Source: Syncephalis plumigaleata (Eukaryota; Zoopagomycota; Zoopagomycetes; Zoopagales; Piptocephalidaceae). Taken from it: DNA of 64,000 nt. Position numbers and translations under genes: made by a program. Location: NCBI GenBank assembly GCA_025201365.1, contig JAIXMF010000023.1:149270-213269 (forward strand). Reading direction: 5' to 3'. This document shows, piece by piece, positions 1 through 10,327 of this stretch; position 1 is the first letter of the stretch, and each line of letters begins with the position of its first letter. The notes under the pieces were generated by a model. That model ran no database searches, was not told the DNA's origin, and saw nothing but the letters and a program-made list of their open reading frames with translations.

Positions 1-372
1 TAGAGCTTACCTCAACAAACGGATAGAAACACTTTTCATTGAATTGAGCGTAATACGCTTTAGTATCGAATGTCACGCGATAACATCCAGGTTGAAGTGG
101 CTTACTAGCGCTACTTAAACCAGGACAACGACCGTCATCGTTGGTTGTACTAGTAGCAATAGCGAGTGTATACGTCATTCACCAGTGATTGATTAGTATG
201 GTCAGTAGACTTACGTGCCTCCCAGTATCTTCCATGCAACCTCCTCTTTCTGATGACTAGTAACTATTGCTGGCGTGTACTCCAACAATACCGGCACGTT
301 AACCGCTGGTCGACCACGACCAGTATCCAGGACGTGTGACGTAATTGGAGGTCGCGCGGAGTTAGTGGCCAT
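1..372 (-). CDS. 5-hydroxyisourate hydrolase (transthyretin-like), 3' end beyond window
   Basis: HIU hydrolase converts 5-hydroxyisourate to OHCU in urate breakdown. Exon 1 (372-215) encodes MATNSARPPITSHVLDTGRG followed by RPAVNVPVLLE, the family's N-terminal signature containing the catalytic His. A 65-nt GTAAGT...TAG intron follows. Exon 2 (149-11) encodes TNDDGRCPGL and the strand ending CFYPFVE. Exon 2 closes on a GTAAGC donor at position 10, so the last ~18 residues, including the expected YRGS tetrapeptide, lie outside the window. The reading frame is intact over the 99 codons visible. No peroxisomal signal can be judged because the C-terminus is missing. Family assignment is firm; localisation is not known. 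Confidence 0.9.
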
Positions 373-601
373 AGTTGGAGTCTACATACGAGGAATTAGT
401 TGAGTATGGAAGGCAATGCAGCAGTTTATATAGCGTACACCTACTAAATGCTGTCGATATTGGTCGAGGCGTAGTTGTGGACGAGAATTGCTCATGTCAA
501 AGCGACAAATAAACAAAGAGAGAAAGGAGAAGAATGGAAATGAACTCAATTACTAGTAGATTGATCGATGGTTATAAATTCTTATTCACCACTTTATAAT
601 T

Positions 602-2076
602 GTCGATATCACACATGTTTATTCAATAAATAACCGGGCACTATTTAGTATTGATGTAATGGAACCATGCGGAATAATGACTTGATCACCTATATGTATG
701 TATGTATCTACTTGATTTATCGGCCTATCCTAATAACATCTTGAAAGTCCTAGTATAATCATATGGTCAACTAACTAGTCAGCTATTAGTGTACACTCTA
801 CTCTACATACATGTCCATCGAGAGAGAAGTGTGTGTGTGCACCACGTTCAAGTTAACACACGATAGGCTGTGATCAATGGTTAAACTATAGTAGTCTTTT
901 TTATACATTACATTTAGTCAGGGGAGAGTCGTGCTGTGTAGTCAGCATGTCAACTTACAGCCTATTCGTCATCATCGCGTGTAAATAATCGGGTATCATA
1001 TTGTAATCAATGGGTCATATACTGTCATCTATGCATTAACTTACGGGCTATTATGGTAATTGTAGATTAATAAGATGTCACGTTAACATTAGAACTTTAT
1101 CATTTTAATCTACACGCTTACTTACCATCTTACATGATCATAAATAGATCGAATGCCATAGTAATCAGGTTAGTACGCCGTGTATTGAATCATAAGAGGA
1201 AACATGCTAACTTACAACCTATTACGTATGACAATAGATGAGTCGTATACATACATCATGTTACAATTAGCAAGCTATATGTTATATTCGGATGATTCAC
1301 TTACAATCTATGAATGATGTATCGAGTTGATGATCCATTTTAGTAAAGGTAAATATTTACTCTATTCTGCAGGTTAACTTACAGGCTACCATGCATAATG
1401 ATTACACATGGATCGTATGTGTGTGCGACATTGTATAAATTAGTACGGGTGATATCATCGATGCACTCACTTACCTAATGTCATTTACAAGCATGCATGG
1501 ATTGAGCGCCATTTTTTTTGCAATTAGTCTATGAATGCGTTGCAATTGTAATGGCAACTTACAGGCTATGGGTATGATTACACGTAGACAAGATGTTACA
1601 TGGCAATTAGCGGTGTTTTACACGTTACATTTGACGCGTTGACTTACGGGCTATAATGTGTACGCGTGTATGATGGGATGACATTATCATTAGCATATGT
1701 GTAGTACAGCTAGTAATGTGACTTACAATTGCTTATGAAATAGATATTTAGAACGTTGATTCGATTATCATTAGCATAGGATATGTTGCATCGACAGACT
1801 AACTTACGAGTTGCTATTAACAAAATTATTTGTAAATAAAGTATGCGTTATAATGTGATTAGCATAGCAAATGATAGTTTAACAATATGAGCTTACATTC
1901 CTCTGACGCTATTGAGCAATAGAATCAAATGGTAAAACATTACGATTAATTCACGAATAGAGCGATAAAGCTAGTAGAAACATACCACGACGCTCCAATT
2001 TGGGATGCGCATCAACCGTGCTTAGACTGGCCACGATGGCGAGGATGGTAAAAGCGGTAACGACAGAGAACTTCAT
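602..2076 (-). CDS. micro-exon secreted peptide gene A (candidate novel family)
   Basis: Exon 1 (2076-1986) encodes a clear signal peptide (MKFSVVTAFTILAIVASLST VDA) and then HPKLERR, ending in phase 1 at a GTATGT donor. Downstream lie twelve donor sites at a regular 78-92 bp spacing (first bases 1896, 1807, 1726, 1647, 1562, 1474, 1382, 1304, 1215, 1125, 1044, 958). Nearly all are preceded by a CTAAY branch motif, and the acceptor is the first AG after it. Apparent exons: 1902-1897 AGGAAT, 1813-1808 CAACTC, 1731-1727 CAATT, 1650-1648 CCC, 1565-1563 CCT, a zero-length junction at 1475/1474, 1385-1383 CCT, 1307-1305 ATT, 1218-1216 GTT, 1128-1126 ATG, 1047-1045 CCC, 961-959 GCT. Read together after ERR they give EESTPIPPPIVMPA. 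The terminal exon is uncertain: an acceptor near 900 would give TTIV and a stop. An AATAAA lies near 625. Not recognised as any known family; transcript evidence would settle the exons. Confidence 0.6.
958..1985 (-). repeat. array of ~85-bp intron modules bounded by 0-6 nt exons (gene A)
   Basis: Each module on the minus strand reads GTAAGY, 20-40 unrelated bases, CTAAT/CTAAC/CTAAA, about 40 bases without AG, then AG. Only the splice signals recur; the sequence between them is not conserved, so this is not an ordinary tandem repeat. Donor-to-donor intervals are 89, 81, 79, 85, 88, 92, 78, 89, 90, 81 and 86 bp. Confidence 0.7.
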
Positions 2077-2551
2077 GGTGACGACGACCCAATGTGAGAT
2101 ATGTAGGTGAACTGAATAGAAGGGGAATATAAGATGGTTGCAAGTACCAACAAGGGCAACAAAAAGGAATACTGACTACTGAACGGAGAAAAGAGTGGAT
2201 GTAAAGGTGGCAACTCGAGACATCAAGCTCGGTTTATTTATGCATGGCATGATAACAGGTTGGTATGCAGGACAAGACAACAATGCCACGGTGAACAACC
2301 GGTTACATTTTGTCTGTATGGTATTTCCATATATAAACATTGCCTTTGATTTGATGTACATCGGCTATACTAGGCTAACGCGGTAGCATGCGTGTTGATA
2401 CTGTGCAATAGTAGTAGATCCGCTGGTTGCCTCCTCATGTAGTAGGGCTATTCCAGTCGACTCAATGGTTGTAACATCCAATGAATGGTATTGCAATGCA
2501 TTCGACATTCATGCACCAATACTATTATTATTCAAATACAAGCATAATAGT
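2077..2551. other. intergenic; promoter side of gene A
   Basis: No supported gene. Two overlapping ~60-codon frames (one per strand) carry no recognisable features. The segment is the likely promoter of gene A and the 3' flank of the zinc-knuckle gene. Confidence 0.5.
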
Positions 2552-3247
2552 TTATTTATTAGCAAAAGTAGGACATGTCGCACTAGTATGTCCATCCTTG
2601 GAGCATATATAACAGTGCATCGAGGCGTGTGTCCAGACTAGTTTCGTCGGTGCAAATTGATTCGGAAAGGTAATCTTCTTTGGTAGGATATCCGCGACGT
2701 TCGGAGATCTACTTAGATCGTAAAAGGCAAACGCGTAGGATTCAAGCCAGTCCGTCATGGGATAGTAGACCAGGCGTAAATCCGCCAAATGACCATACTT
2801 CAACAGTTCCTCCTCGAGAACACAGGCAAGTTCTCGTTCCGGTGCGCATGGCACGTTCAATATCGTCACCATGAGTACATTCTCGTATGGACGCATGGTC
2901 AAGGACATGGGTACTTTGCATCCTTTATACGTGAATCCCTCCTCGACTATTCCCGACAGGCGGACACCCTCCTTCATCAACAATTCGTAACATCCGACAC
3001 CATCGCTCTTTCGTAGAGAGTAGGCGGAGTCTTTGTATTTCGCGTAGAGCGCCTCCAGTATCGCTACTTCGTCCGACTCAATAGTATTGAAACTTAACCA
3101 AATGGAATTCGGGAATCGAGACGCGGGTCTTTCGTCGAACGTAAACGTCGGGCTAAGCGAGGATAGAACACTTTTCGTCCTACGTGGTGGAATATTTCTG
3201 GAGGAGAATAGCGAGGTTGAGCCAGGTTCAGTTTTACGAGGAGACAT
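2552..3247 (-). CDS. zinc-knuckle (CCHC) nucleic-acid-binding protein, retroelement ORF1/gag-like
   Basis: Intact single-exon frame of 231 residues. The C-terminus carries one CCHC knuckle, CYICSKDGHTSATC (C-x2-C-x4-H-x4-C), at about residues 213-226. The middle (about 110-200) has an RRM-like alternation of strands and helices around MVTILNVPCAPERELACVLE and LVYYPMTDWLESYAFAFY. The N-terminus is basic and Ser/Pro-rich. This layout resembles ORF1/gag-like proteins of retroelements or domesticated versions of them. No reverse transcriptase, endonuclease, LTR or poly-A tail is visible nearby, so it is either a solitary relic or a host gene. Function is inferred from the knuckle only. Confidence 0.6.
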   Translation of the reverse strand: MSPRKTEPGSTSLFSSRNIPPRRTKSVLSSLSPTFTFDERPASRFPNSIWLSFNTIESDEVAILEALYAKYKDSAYSLRKSDGVGCYELLMKEGVRLSGIVEEGFTYKGCKVPMSLTMRPYENVLMVTILNVPCAPERELACVLEEELLKYGHLADLRLVYYPMTDWLESYAFAFYDLSRSPNVADILPKKITFPNQFAPTKLVWTHASMHCYICSKDGHTSATCPTFANK

Positions 3248-3616
3248 TAGACCGAATTACAAAAAGAATAGAACGAACTAAAGGAAAGGTACTAGTGTAA
3301 ATTTAGAGAGCATGAAGACACGTTGTCTTTATTTTTATTCATATTCATTATTGATGGCATCCATCGTACTACCGTAAGTTGACATTACAATCGTCATATG
3401 ATATTATCAATGATGCGCTAACCTCATATGTCAGTAAGGACATATTCAAAATAAGATTAATATTAAATCTATCATCAACACACACACACACACACACACA
3501 TCTATTACATTTCTATATTATCGTTTTTTCCTCGTCTTACTGATCACGTAGTTACGCGTGGTGCATTACTATTATTGCTATTGTTACTAGCTATTGCTGC
3601 TGTTTTATTATTCATC
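3248..3616. other. divergent intergenic with CA microsatellite
   Basis: Separates the minus-strand zinc-knuckle gene from the plus-strand ZNF830-like gene, so it probably holds both promoters. A (CA)n tract occupies about 3479-3500. Nothing else is recognised. Confidence 0.6.
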
Positions 3617-4823
3617 ATGTCAACGGCTGATGCACGCACTATATTGAAGCGTGCACGATTAGCCCGTGAACAACAGAAACGAGAGAGTGGCGACAAGGAT
3701 GCAGGACAGGGTAGCGGTAGTGCTAATAATGCTACAGCATCGCTATTCAATCACCGTTAGCTCGTTATGATGCACAAGGCAATCTACACTGTGCCATTTG
3801 TAAAGTAATGATAAAGTCAACTCAATTCTGGTCAGTTCATTTAGGCTCAGATACTCACCAGGAAACACTGGAACGTTTGCGTCAACTTAAACGGGCTGCC
3901 GTAACAAGACTGTGGAACGTGCACCTGAAAGTGATGAATCAGCGGTTAAGACGAAGAAACTGAAAACAACTAGTAATGAGTTTGCTGCGCCACCACCGCT
4001 ACGACACCGAAAGACAAGCGATAGCGAGCATAGTGAATCGGTGACAACAACCACGATAGAAGCGAGTAAAGTGACAAAACGTAAACATAGCAATGATGAT
4101 GCAATGGAAACGACTATTGTAGCGACCTCCACTGAATCTAGGAATAGCGGCAACGATGACACACTAGATACAACTGTATCCATGAATGAATCGACATTAC
4201 CCGCTGGCTTCTTTGATTCTCCCTCTGTGAATACCACCACGACAGTCAATGACAATACTACTACTGATACTGATACTGCTAGTAGTAATACACAACATCT
4301 ACCCAAGGGTTTCTTCGATGATGCTAATCAAGAGACTAAAGTAAGACGTGAATTAGGTATAGAATCGACTAAACCGCCATCTGTATCAGAAGAGACTATG
4401 GATATGGAATGGAAACGATTCCAAGAAGCGTTAGGTGAAGATGTGATCAGCACAGATAATGTAAAATCCACAGCTACTATTACAGCTACTGCTACCACTG
4501 CAATTACGAGTGATCATGTTGAACAACAGGAAGACGACAACAATGACAACAACGAAGAGAGCACATTAGATGATGATCTTGATCCATTGGCACTTTTACA
4601 AAGACGATGGGAAGCAGAGGAGGAGGAGATGCAAGACTGGCGAATACGTCTTGATCAGTTACAAGCACGCGCTGCCGAGACACGATCACAACTAGCGGCT
4701 AATCGTAAACAAGATGAACAGGAAGAGCAAGAACAAGATGAAGAGCAAGAGGATGATAGTGACAATGATGATATTGATTTAGATGATTTATTATTAGATT
4801 GGAGAACACAGCAATTAAGCTAA
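3617..4823 (+). CDS. ZNF830/CCDC16-like zinc-finger protein (two apparent frame slips)
   Basis: ZNF830-type proteins are nuclear C2H2 proteins linked to pre-mRNA splicing. Three parts occur in three frames. The start MSTADARTILKRARLAREQQ at 3617 is basic. A single finger lies at about 3754-3900 (LHCAICKVMIKS then FWSVHLGSDTH, C-x2-C ... H-x5-H). The long C-terminal part (3912-4823) has two LP(A/K)GFFD motifs, the MDMEWKRFQEALGED segment typical of the family, and an acidic coiled-coil tail. Both frame changes are repaired by one extra base in a short run (TT near 3750, AA near 3906), matching the error pattern across the window. An upstream hydrophobic in-frame start at 3575 is judged not used. 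Converges with the Bye1-like gene, leaving about 110 bp between them. Confidence 0.75.
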
Positions 4824-4892
4824 GAAAGAAAAGAAAAGTAAACATAATAAAGAAATGCTATAATAGCAAATGCTAGTCATTCAATATGAACT

Positions 4893-4923
4893 GCTACTAC
4901 TACTACTACTACTACTACTACTA
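4893..4923. repeat. (CTA)n trinucleotide microsatellite
   Basis: Ten uninterrupted copies of a CTA/ACT unit between the stop codons of two convergent genes. Confidence 0.9.
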
Positions 4924-4934
4924 TAAGTATAGTG

Positions 4935-7900
4935 TTAGGATCGATGATGATAAGAGCGATGTGATCCATAATGGTTACTACCGCTATTACTACCACTATG
5001 ATAATGATGACGATGATGACGGTAACTACTTCCACTATTATTGTTTGTACTATGATTACTACTACTACTACTGCCTCTACCACGATGTGATGATGATGCA
5101 CCTCCTCCATATCGATGTTGATTAGATGTTGATGCTGTCGAATAGCTAGTGTCATCTTCATAGTTGTACGTTGATGATCTATAATCATTCAATGGTGCTT
5201 GTGATGCATTGTAATGAGGATATGATGTGTTGCTGGTAGATTGATGTTGTTGTCCCTCATCTTCTGTAGGATAATAATGACTATTATAGCTTGCAGTATT
5301 GCTACCATTAGTTGCTGTTGATGTCATAGGAGCATTATTACTGCCACTACTAGTTGAATAATGACTCGTAGTTGTCGGTTGATAATTGTAATCTGGATTG
5401 TAGCTGGTTGTCGTATAGTCATTTGATTTGTTGTAATTCCAGTTATTCGATTTGATGAAATATCAATGACAGATGATGGTGCAGTTGGAGGAGCAGTTGC
5501 AGATTGATTTTGAATAGCACTCTGTAATACTTGTAGTAGGCAGGTGACAATCCATTATGTAATGCGGTACTAGCAATAGATTGACCAGTATTGGTATTGG
5601 TATTGGTATTGGTGTTGGTGGCATAACAGGTGGATTAGCTGTTGTTGTTGCTGCTGTTGTCGACATCATACCATTATTTAATAGAGATGAAGTAGCAGTA
5701 GTAGTAGCAGTAGCAGTAGAAGCGGGATAATTTAGTTGAGCCAATAATTGAGCCACTGATGTATTAGGTGATAATAGACCATTTGTGCCTAAATTGCCAT
5801 TATTACTACTATCAGCAGTAGCGGTAGCAGTAACAGCAGCAGCAGTGTTTGCTGTATTCTTTGTCATAATAGATAATGATGACGATGTTGATGGTAGCGG
5901 TGGTGGAAGTGGCGGTGTAGTGGATCTAGGTTTACGTTGACGATGACCGCTTTGTTTATGATATGATGTAGCGGTAGATGATGATGATGACGATGCTGCT
6001 GCTGCTGTTGTTGATTTAGGCTGATTCCATACAATAACTCCTAACAAGTAGTGCTTGTTACTCGATGCTGTATCAGGTCGATAGTCGAGTAGATTCATGA
6101 ACGAGGGAAGTACCGCCTGTGTAGTGGATATCGGTACAATGTACATGTCCTTCACCGATGATAGTGTATATCCTACCACGCCATAACGATGACGCGTGTT
6201 GAAATAGGACCACAGGGTTTGATAGGCACTGGCGTGTTCTTTAGCGTGTGGTGGGTTAAATCGTACAAGCAATAATTGTTTACTTGTAGATGATTGTATA
6301 ATCTGACGTAGATAGTCATCGGTACGACCAACATGTATACGTCCATCCACGGATAGAGCAGTAGGTAGTAGGTTATCCCATGCTACGCGATCAAGCTGCG
6401 ATTGACCCGCTACTTGTGAGGCAGTACACTGTAGATCTGCTACATCTGGCATGAAGAGTCTACCCTGCCAGATGGTAGGCAATACTTTGCCATTCTGACT
6501 TTTACCTAACAGCACAGAGGAAGTACTAGATAACGACGAGAGGGCAGGAGAGGTAGCATCAACATCGTTATCAGCATCAATATGAGCAATAGCATCATCA
6601 TCAATATCATGATCGTAAGGAGATGGAGAAAGCGAGTAGTCACGTGTCATATCATCGATCGTATCCATTGCAGTAGTAGAAGTAGCAGTAGCAGTAGCAG
6701 TAGAAGCAGTAGAAGCAGCAGTTGAATAGTTCAACGATACCGGCTCAAGATCATAATCCGCATAGGATCATGATTCTCTAAAGGTGGTGCCTCTTTACTA
6801 TTACCACTACTACGATTACCACCACCACCACCACTGGAATACGAAGTAGACTTAACCTGACGACGAGAATCAACATGAAATAAAGTATCATTATTATTGG
6901 TATTGTGATTATTATTATTTAATAAAGTAGATGCATGGTTAGTATCTCTCGCTTTATCCTCATCTTCATCTTCTTGTGGAAGACTAGCCATGAAATCATC
7001 AGGTAATTCTAAGTGATCCACATTAAAATCGGCCAATGGAGATATGGGCGTGATATAGTGTTATCACTAGTACTAATAGCAGCAGTAGCAGTAGTAGCAG
7101 CAGTAGTAGTAGCAATAGGTTTTGTGACATAAATACTATCTATGGTGGGACTTTTTACGTCTAATGACGAAGATCCAGCTACACTTGCTGATGTCGTATC
7201 TGATTCGTTTTTACTAGTCTTCGACGAATCTAACGCTTCAAATCGATCAAATACCTTATCAAATTTCGATAATGGATCGTTATTATCGTGTTGATCCATA
7301 CGCTTTCGATCTGATTCGGCAAATGTAGCGGTAATCGGTGTTGTAGCCATGGAGGAAGTGGCCGATTCACTGGCACGTCGACTAACAGAAGAGGAGGAGG
7401 AAGAAGTCGTTGCTGTTGTTGTTTTACGTGTGCCACTACTGCTGTTATTGCTACCGGTTATTCGACGGGTATCGTCATCAGCCGATGGACGTGTATCACC
7501 CAGCATCACCTCGCCCTTGTGCGTCTTCTTGACATAAGCGGATAGATCGATATCTTCAATGACCGAGTCACGAATGCCTTGTTCACGTACATCCTGCGCT
7601 AAATTACGCAATTCCTCATTGGCCATATCTTCATTGGACATGCGCACTAGCACTGATGAAGTAACCTGACCGGACAGCACACCGAATCGTAATGAATCGT
7701 TCTTTTTATCATTTAAACCAAATATAAGACTACGGAATTTACTCTTATACTCCTGACCACACTTTGGTCCATTGGATCTATCGGATCTATCGGCCAAATA
7801 GTCGAATAGGCCTCTTCTATTCCTCTGCATGGCGCGTAGATCTTCATCCGTAACAGCCGATGGATCGTCTTGCCTTTCTCGCCCGCTTCTTGTAGATATT

Positions 7901-9466
7901 CTTTAGTGCATCCGTCAATTTATTGACTACCATACGACGTAATGGATCTGGCTAGATGGAGTGCTAGCACTATGCTTACGCTGATGTTGACTGCTCGTTG
8001 ATACACTCGTGTCGATACGTGGCGGTTTAACTTGTTTCAATCGACCAGTTCGAGATGGTAATGTCTTTTGTGATGTCGATAGTTGTTGTTGTTGCTGTTC
8101 AACTCATTATCGCTTTCATCTTCATCATCAGTGTCGTCGTCATCATCTCATTGTCAACGTCCATTGTCGTATCATTCTCTTCTCGATAGTCCTCGTCATC
8201 AGCACTCTTTGGATAATTACGAATCTTCTTGCTTATTCGTTGTTTACCGGTAGTTGCAGTGGGATTGACACGATGAGTAGCTTGCTTCTTGGTGACACTC
8301 TGTTCTTCCATATCCTGTTGGGATAGACGACGTCTACGATGTGATGTTGATGTTGATATGGTTGCTGGATCGTTGATGGAATGTTTACGCGATGGAAATT
8401 GTACGCCACTAGCCTTGAGTTGAATCACCTCTGGACTATGCTCGCAAGTAGCACTACAGAATGTAGTCCAGCCATCTATCTCATTATTGCATGATGGTCG
8501 AGCACATTTATTATCCTATGATATTGTTAGCGATATTGTATTATAGAATCAATAAAGTTACTCTGTTTACTACTTACAGATGATGATATGACGATGTATC
8601 TGTATCCATTATAGTATTGTCATTATTGTTGTTAGCCGGTGTTGTTGCATCATTTGGTTTCCCCTTTTTAGATATAAATGCAGCTATAATCGTATATATA
8701 TATATATATCATTAGTATCACTATTGATCTGGATCAAGTATAATAATAGCTTACGTTTCATGGCACCTTTACTCGATATTCCACTAACACCAGGTAAGGT
8801 AGATATACACACTGGACAATAATAAGTGCTAATCTTTGCCACTTTACTCTTGGTAAGTCCCACACATTTAGCATGATACCTATTGTAAACATACAAATTG
8901 ATTAATAACTAGATAGCTAGATAGATAGATAGATTATTGACTTACCATTCGGAACAACCGTCGCAATTAATCATTACTGTACCATCATCAGGTTTACGAC
9001 ATAGACAGTAGACTTTATTGTCATCCTCGTCCTCATCCTCGTCGTCCTCATCCATCTGATCTTCCTCGTCATCATTCTCCTCCTCCACCTCCTTCGGCTG
9101 CTCCTTATCCTCGTCGTCTACTTGTTCATCTTGCGTTTCTGCAACGATCTGTTTGGTATTGATTGCCTCGATATACTGCATAGTAGGTTTACGTACTCGT
9201 CCACTGCGTCTGATTGTACCCGTTTCTAGCGTAGGCTGTGATCTATTGTCGTTCATCGTTTCCCTTAACGTGGTCGAGTTTGTCTCGTCAAGTGGCACGG
9301 TTGACGAATCTACTGATAGTGCGTTCTCCTGAATATCGACTGCTTCACCTTTAGTATCGGTGTTGATCGGTGACATGGTAGTGTCGTCGTTTGTTGCTGT
9401 GATCGGTGGTTGATCAGCAGTGTCTGACATATTGTCTGTCAACAACGATAATATTGCTAAAGCCAC
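4935..9466 (-). CDS. PHD-TFIIS central domain-SPOC protein (Bye1/PHF3/DIDO-like)
   Basis: Bye1/PHF3-type proteins bind RNA polymerase II and modulate elongation. Exon 1 (9466-8946; the better start is MSDTADQPP at 9430) is acidic and ends in the first half of a PHD finger, VYCLCRKPDDGTVMINCDGC. Exon 2 (8879-8755) completes it with YHAKCVGL and YYCPVC. From 8515 comes an extra Cys cluster (KCARPSCNNE, FCSATCEHS), resembling the zinc site after the PHD of Spp1/Cfp1. The TFIIS-M domain spans about 7950-7480 (DPLRRMVVNKLTDALKNI, KSKFRSLIFGLNDKKN). The SPOC domain lies at about 6480-6010 (IWQGRLFMPDVADLQC, LLVRFNPP, YGVVGYTL). The tail is Ser/Thr/His-rich. At least seven one-base slips break the frame, nearly all explained by a lost base in a short run. 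The phase between 8578 and 8515 could not be reconciled. Confidence 0.85.
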
Positions 9467-9609
9467 TAGTATGGCTAATAATAGCGTGTTAGTTCCTAGT
9501 CAACTATAATGAGTTACTGAAGAAAGTGGAAAAAAACTCGGAAAGCAAAACAACAAATGTAATCATACGTTGTGTGTGTGTATGCTTAAAAACCACCATC
9601 AATACAGTG

Positions 9610-10138
9610 TTTTTCCATCCAATTTGCGCATTTATCCTTTAACTTTTGCAGTTTATTAATAAATAGATTAACACAATTGTTAACATTATTATCACCATAG
9701 AAATGCCAATTAACACAGCATGATAATAATAACAATTCAGTATTAGTAATGGATCATTTATTGATAGCGATAACTATCATCATCAATTCTATAAGGTAAA
9801 CGATACAAGTGTACTAGTATAGTTGGATATTGCCATGTCATGTAATTACAAGTAGCTATTGATTATCGTATATGGAATCGGGATATGGCAGCATGTCTGA
9901 ATTTTATTCAGATTATTCACAGTCTCGCAATGGAAGTCGTATTCCAACACAATTCAACGAGGTGCCGTTCCTTCTAAGCGTTCAAGACAAGGAGGACAAG
10001 GACAACGGGGGTCCAAACAACAAAAACAAATTAACCCGGTGGTTATCGCCAATATTCCGCTTAAAAATACGTAAGTGTTAATATTATATTATTTATTCGT
10101 AACAACAAATGGCTAACTGCGCAAATTGGATGGAAAAA
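9610..10138. mobile_element. MITE-like element with perfect 21-bp terminal inverted repeats
   Basis: TTTTTCCATCCAATTTGCGC A at 9610-9630 recurs exactly as its reverse complement at 10118-10138. The ends enclose 529 bp holding the small gene at 9872. No clear target-site duplication is seen at the flanks (cagtg / gcctg). A related stretch (AACTTTTGC then TTTATTAATAAATA then CACAATTGTTAACA) occurs at about 9648-9690 and again at 11472-11510. Confidence 0.6.
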
Positions 10139-10162
10139 GCCTGTAGATGCAAATCAGTTTGA
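9872..10162 (+). CDS. small protein of unknown function inside the inverted-repeat element
   Basis: Exon 1 (9872-10070) starts MESGYGSMSEFYSDYSQSRN and is rich in Ser, Asp, Asn and Lys. It ends at a GTAAGT donor. The only convenient acceptor is the AG at the edge of the right inverted repeat, giving exon 2 (10140-10162) and a 73-residue product. No domain is recognised. A diverged relative lies at 13843 with the start MESGYDSMSECYSDYSQS, which argues the frame is real or recently was. Confidence 0.45.
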
Positions 10163-10327
10163 ATGTGTGCGTATGCTTGATATCGCCATTTTTATAGTCA
10201 TCACAATTACGCAAGAATAGGCCCAATCTTTTATTGGATAATGACAAGTTATTATTATGCGTGTATATGTTTTATTAGATAATTAATAAGGGGAATGCTA
10301 CGGAAGAGAATACAGTATATGCGTTGT

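Noticed and set aside
950-1990. The ~85-bp periodicity as a CRISPR-like or satellite repeat array
   Set aside because: Only the short splice-like motifs recur; there is no repeated unit of 20 bp or more and no conserved spacer/repeat alternation.
3575-3616. Hydrophobic in-frame start (MLLLLAIAAVLLFI) as a signal peptide of the ZNF830-like gene
   Set aside because: It arises from CTATTG-type repeats; a nuclear zinc-finger protein starting at MSTADAR matches the family.
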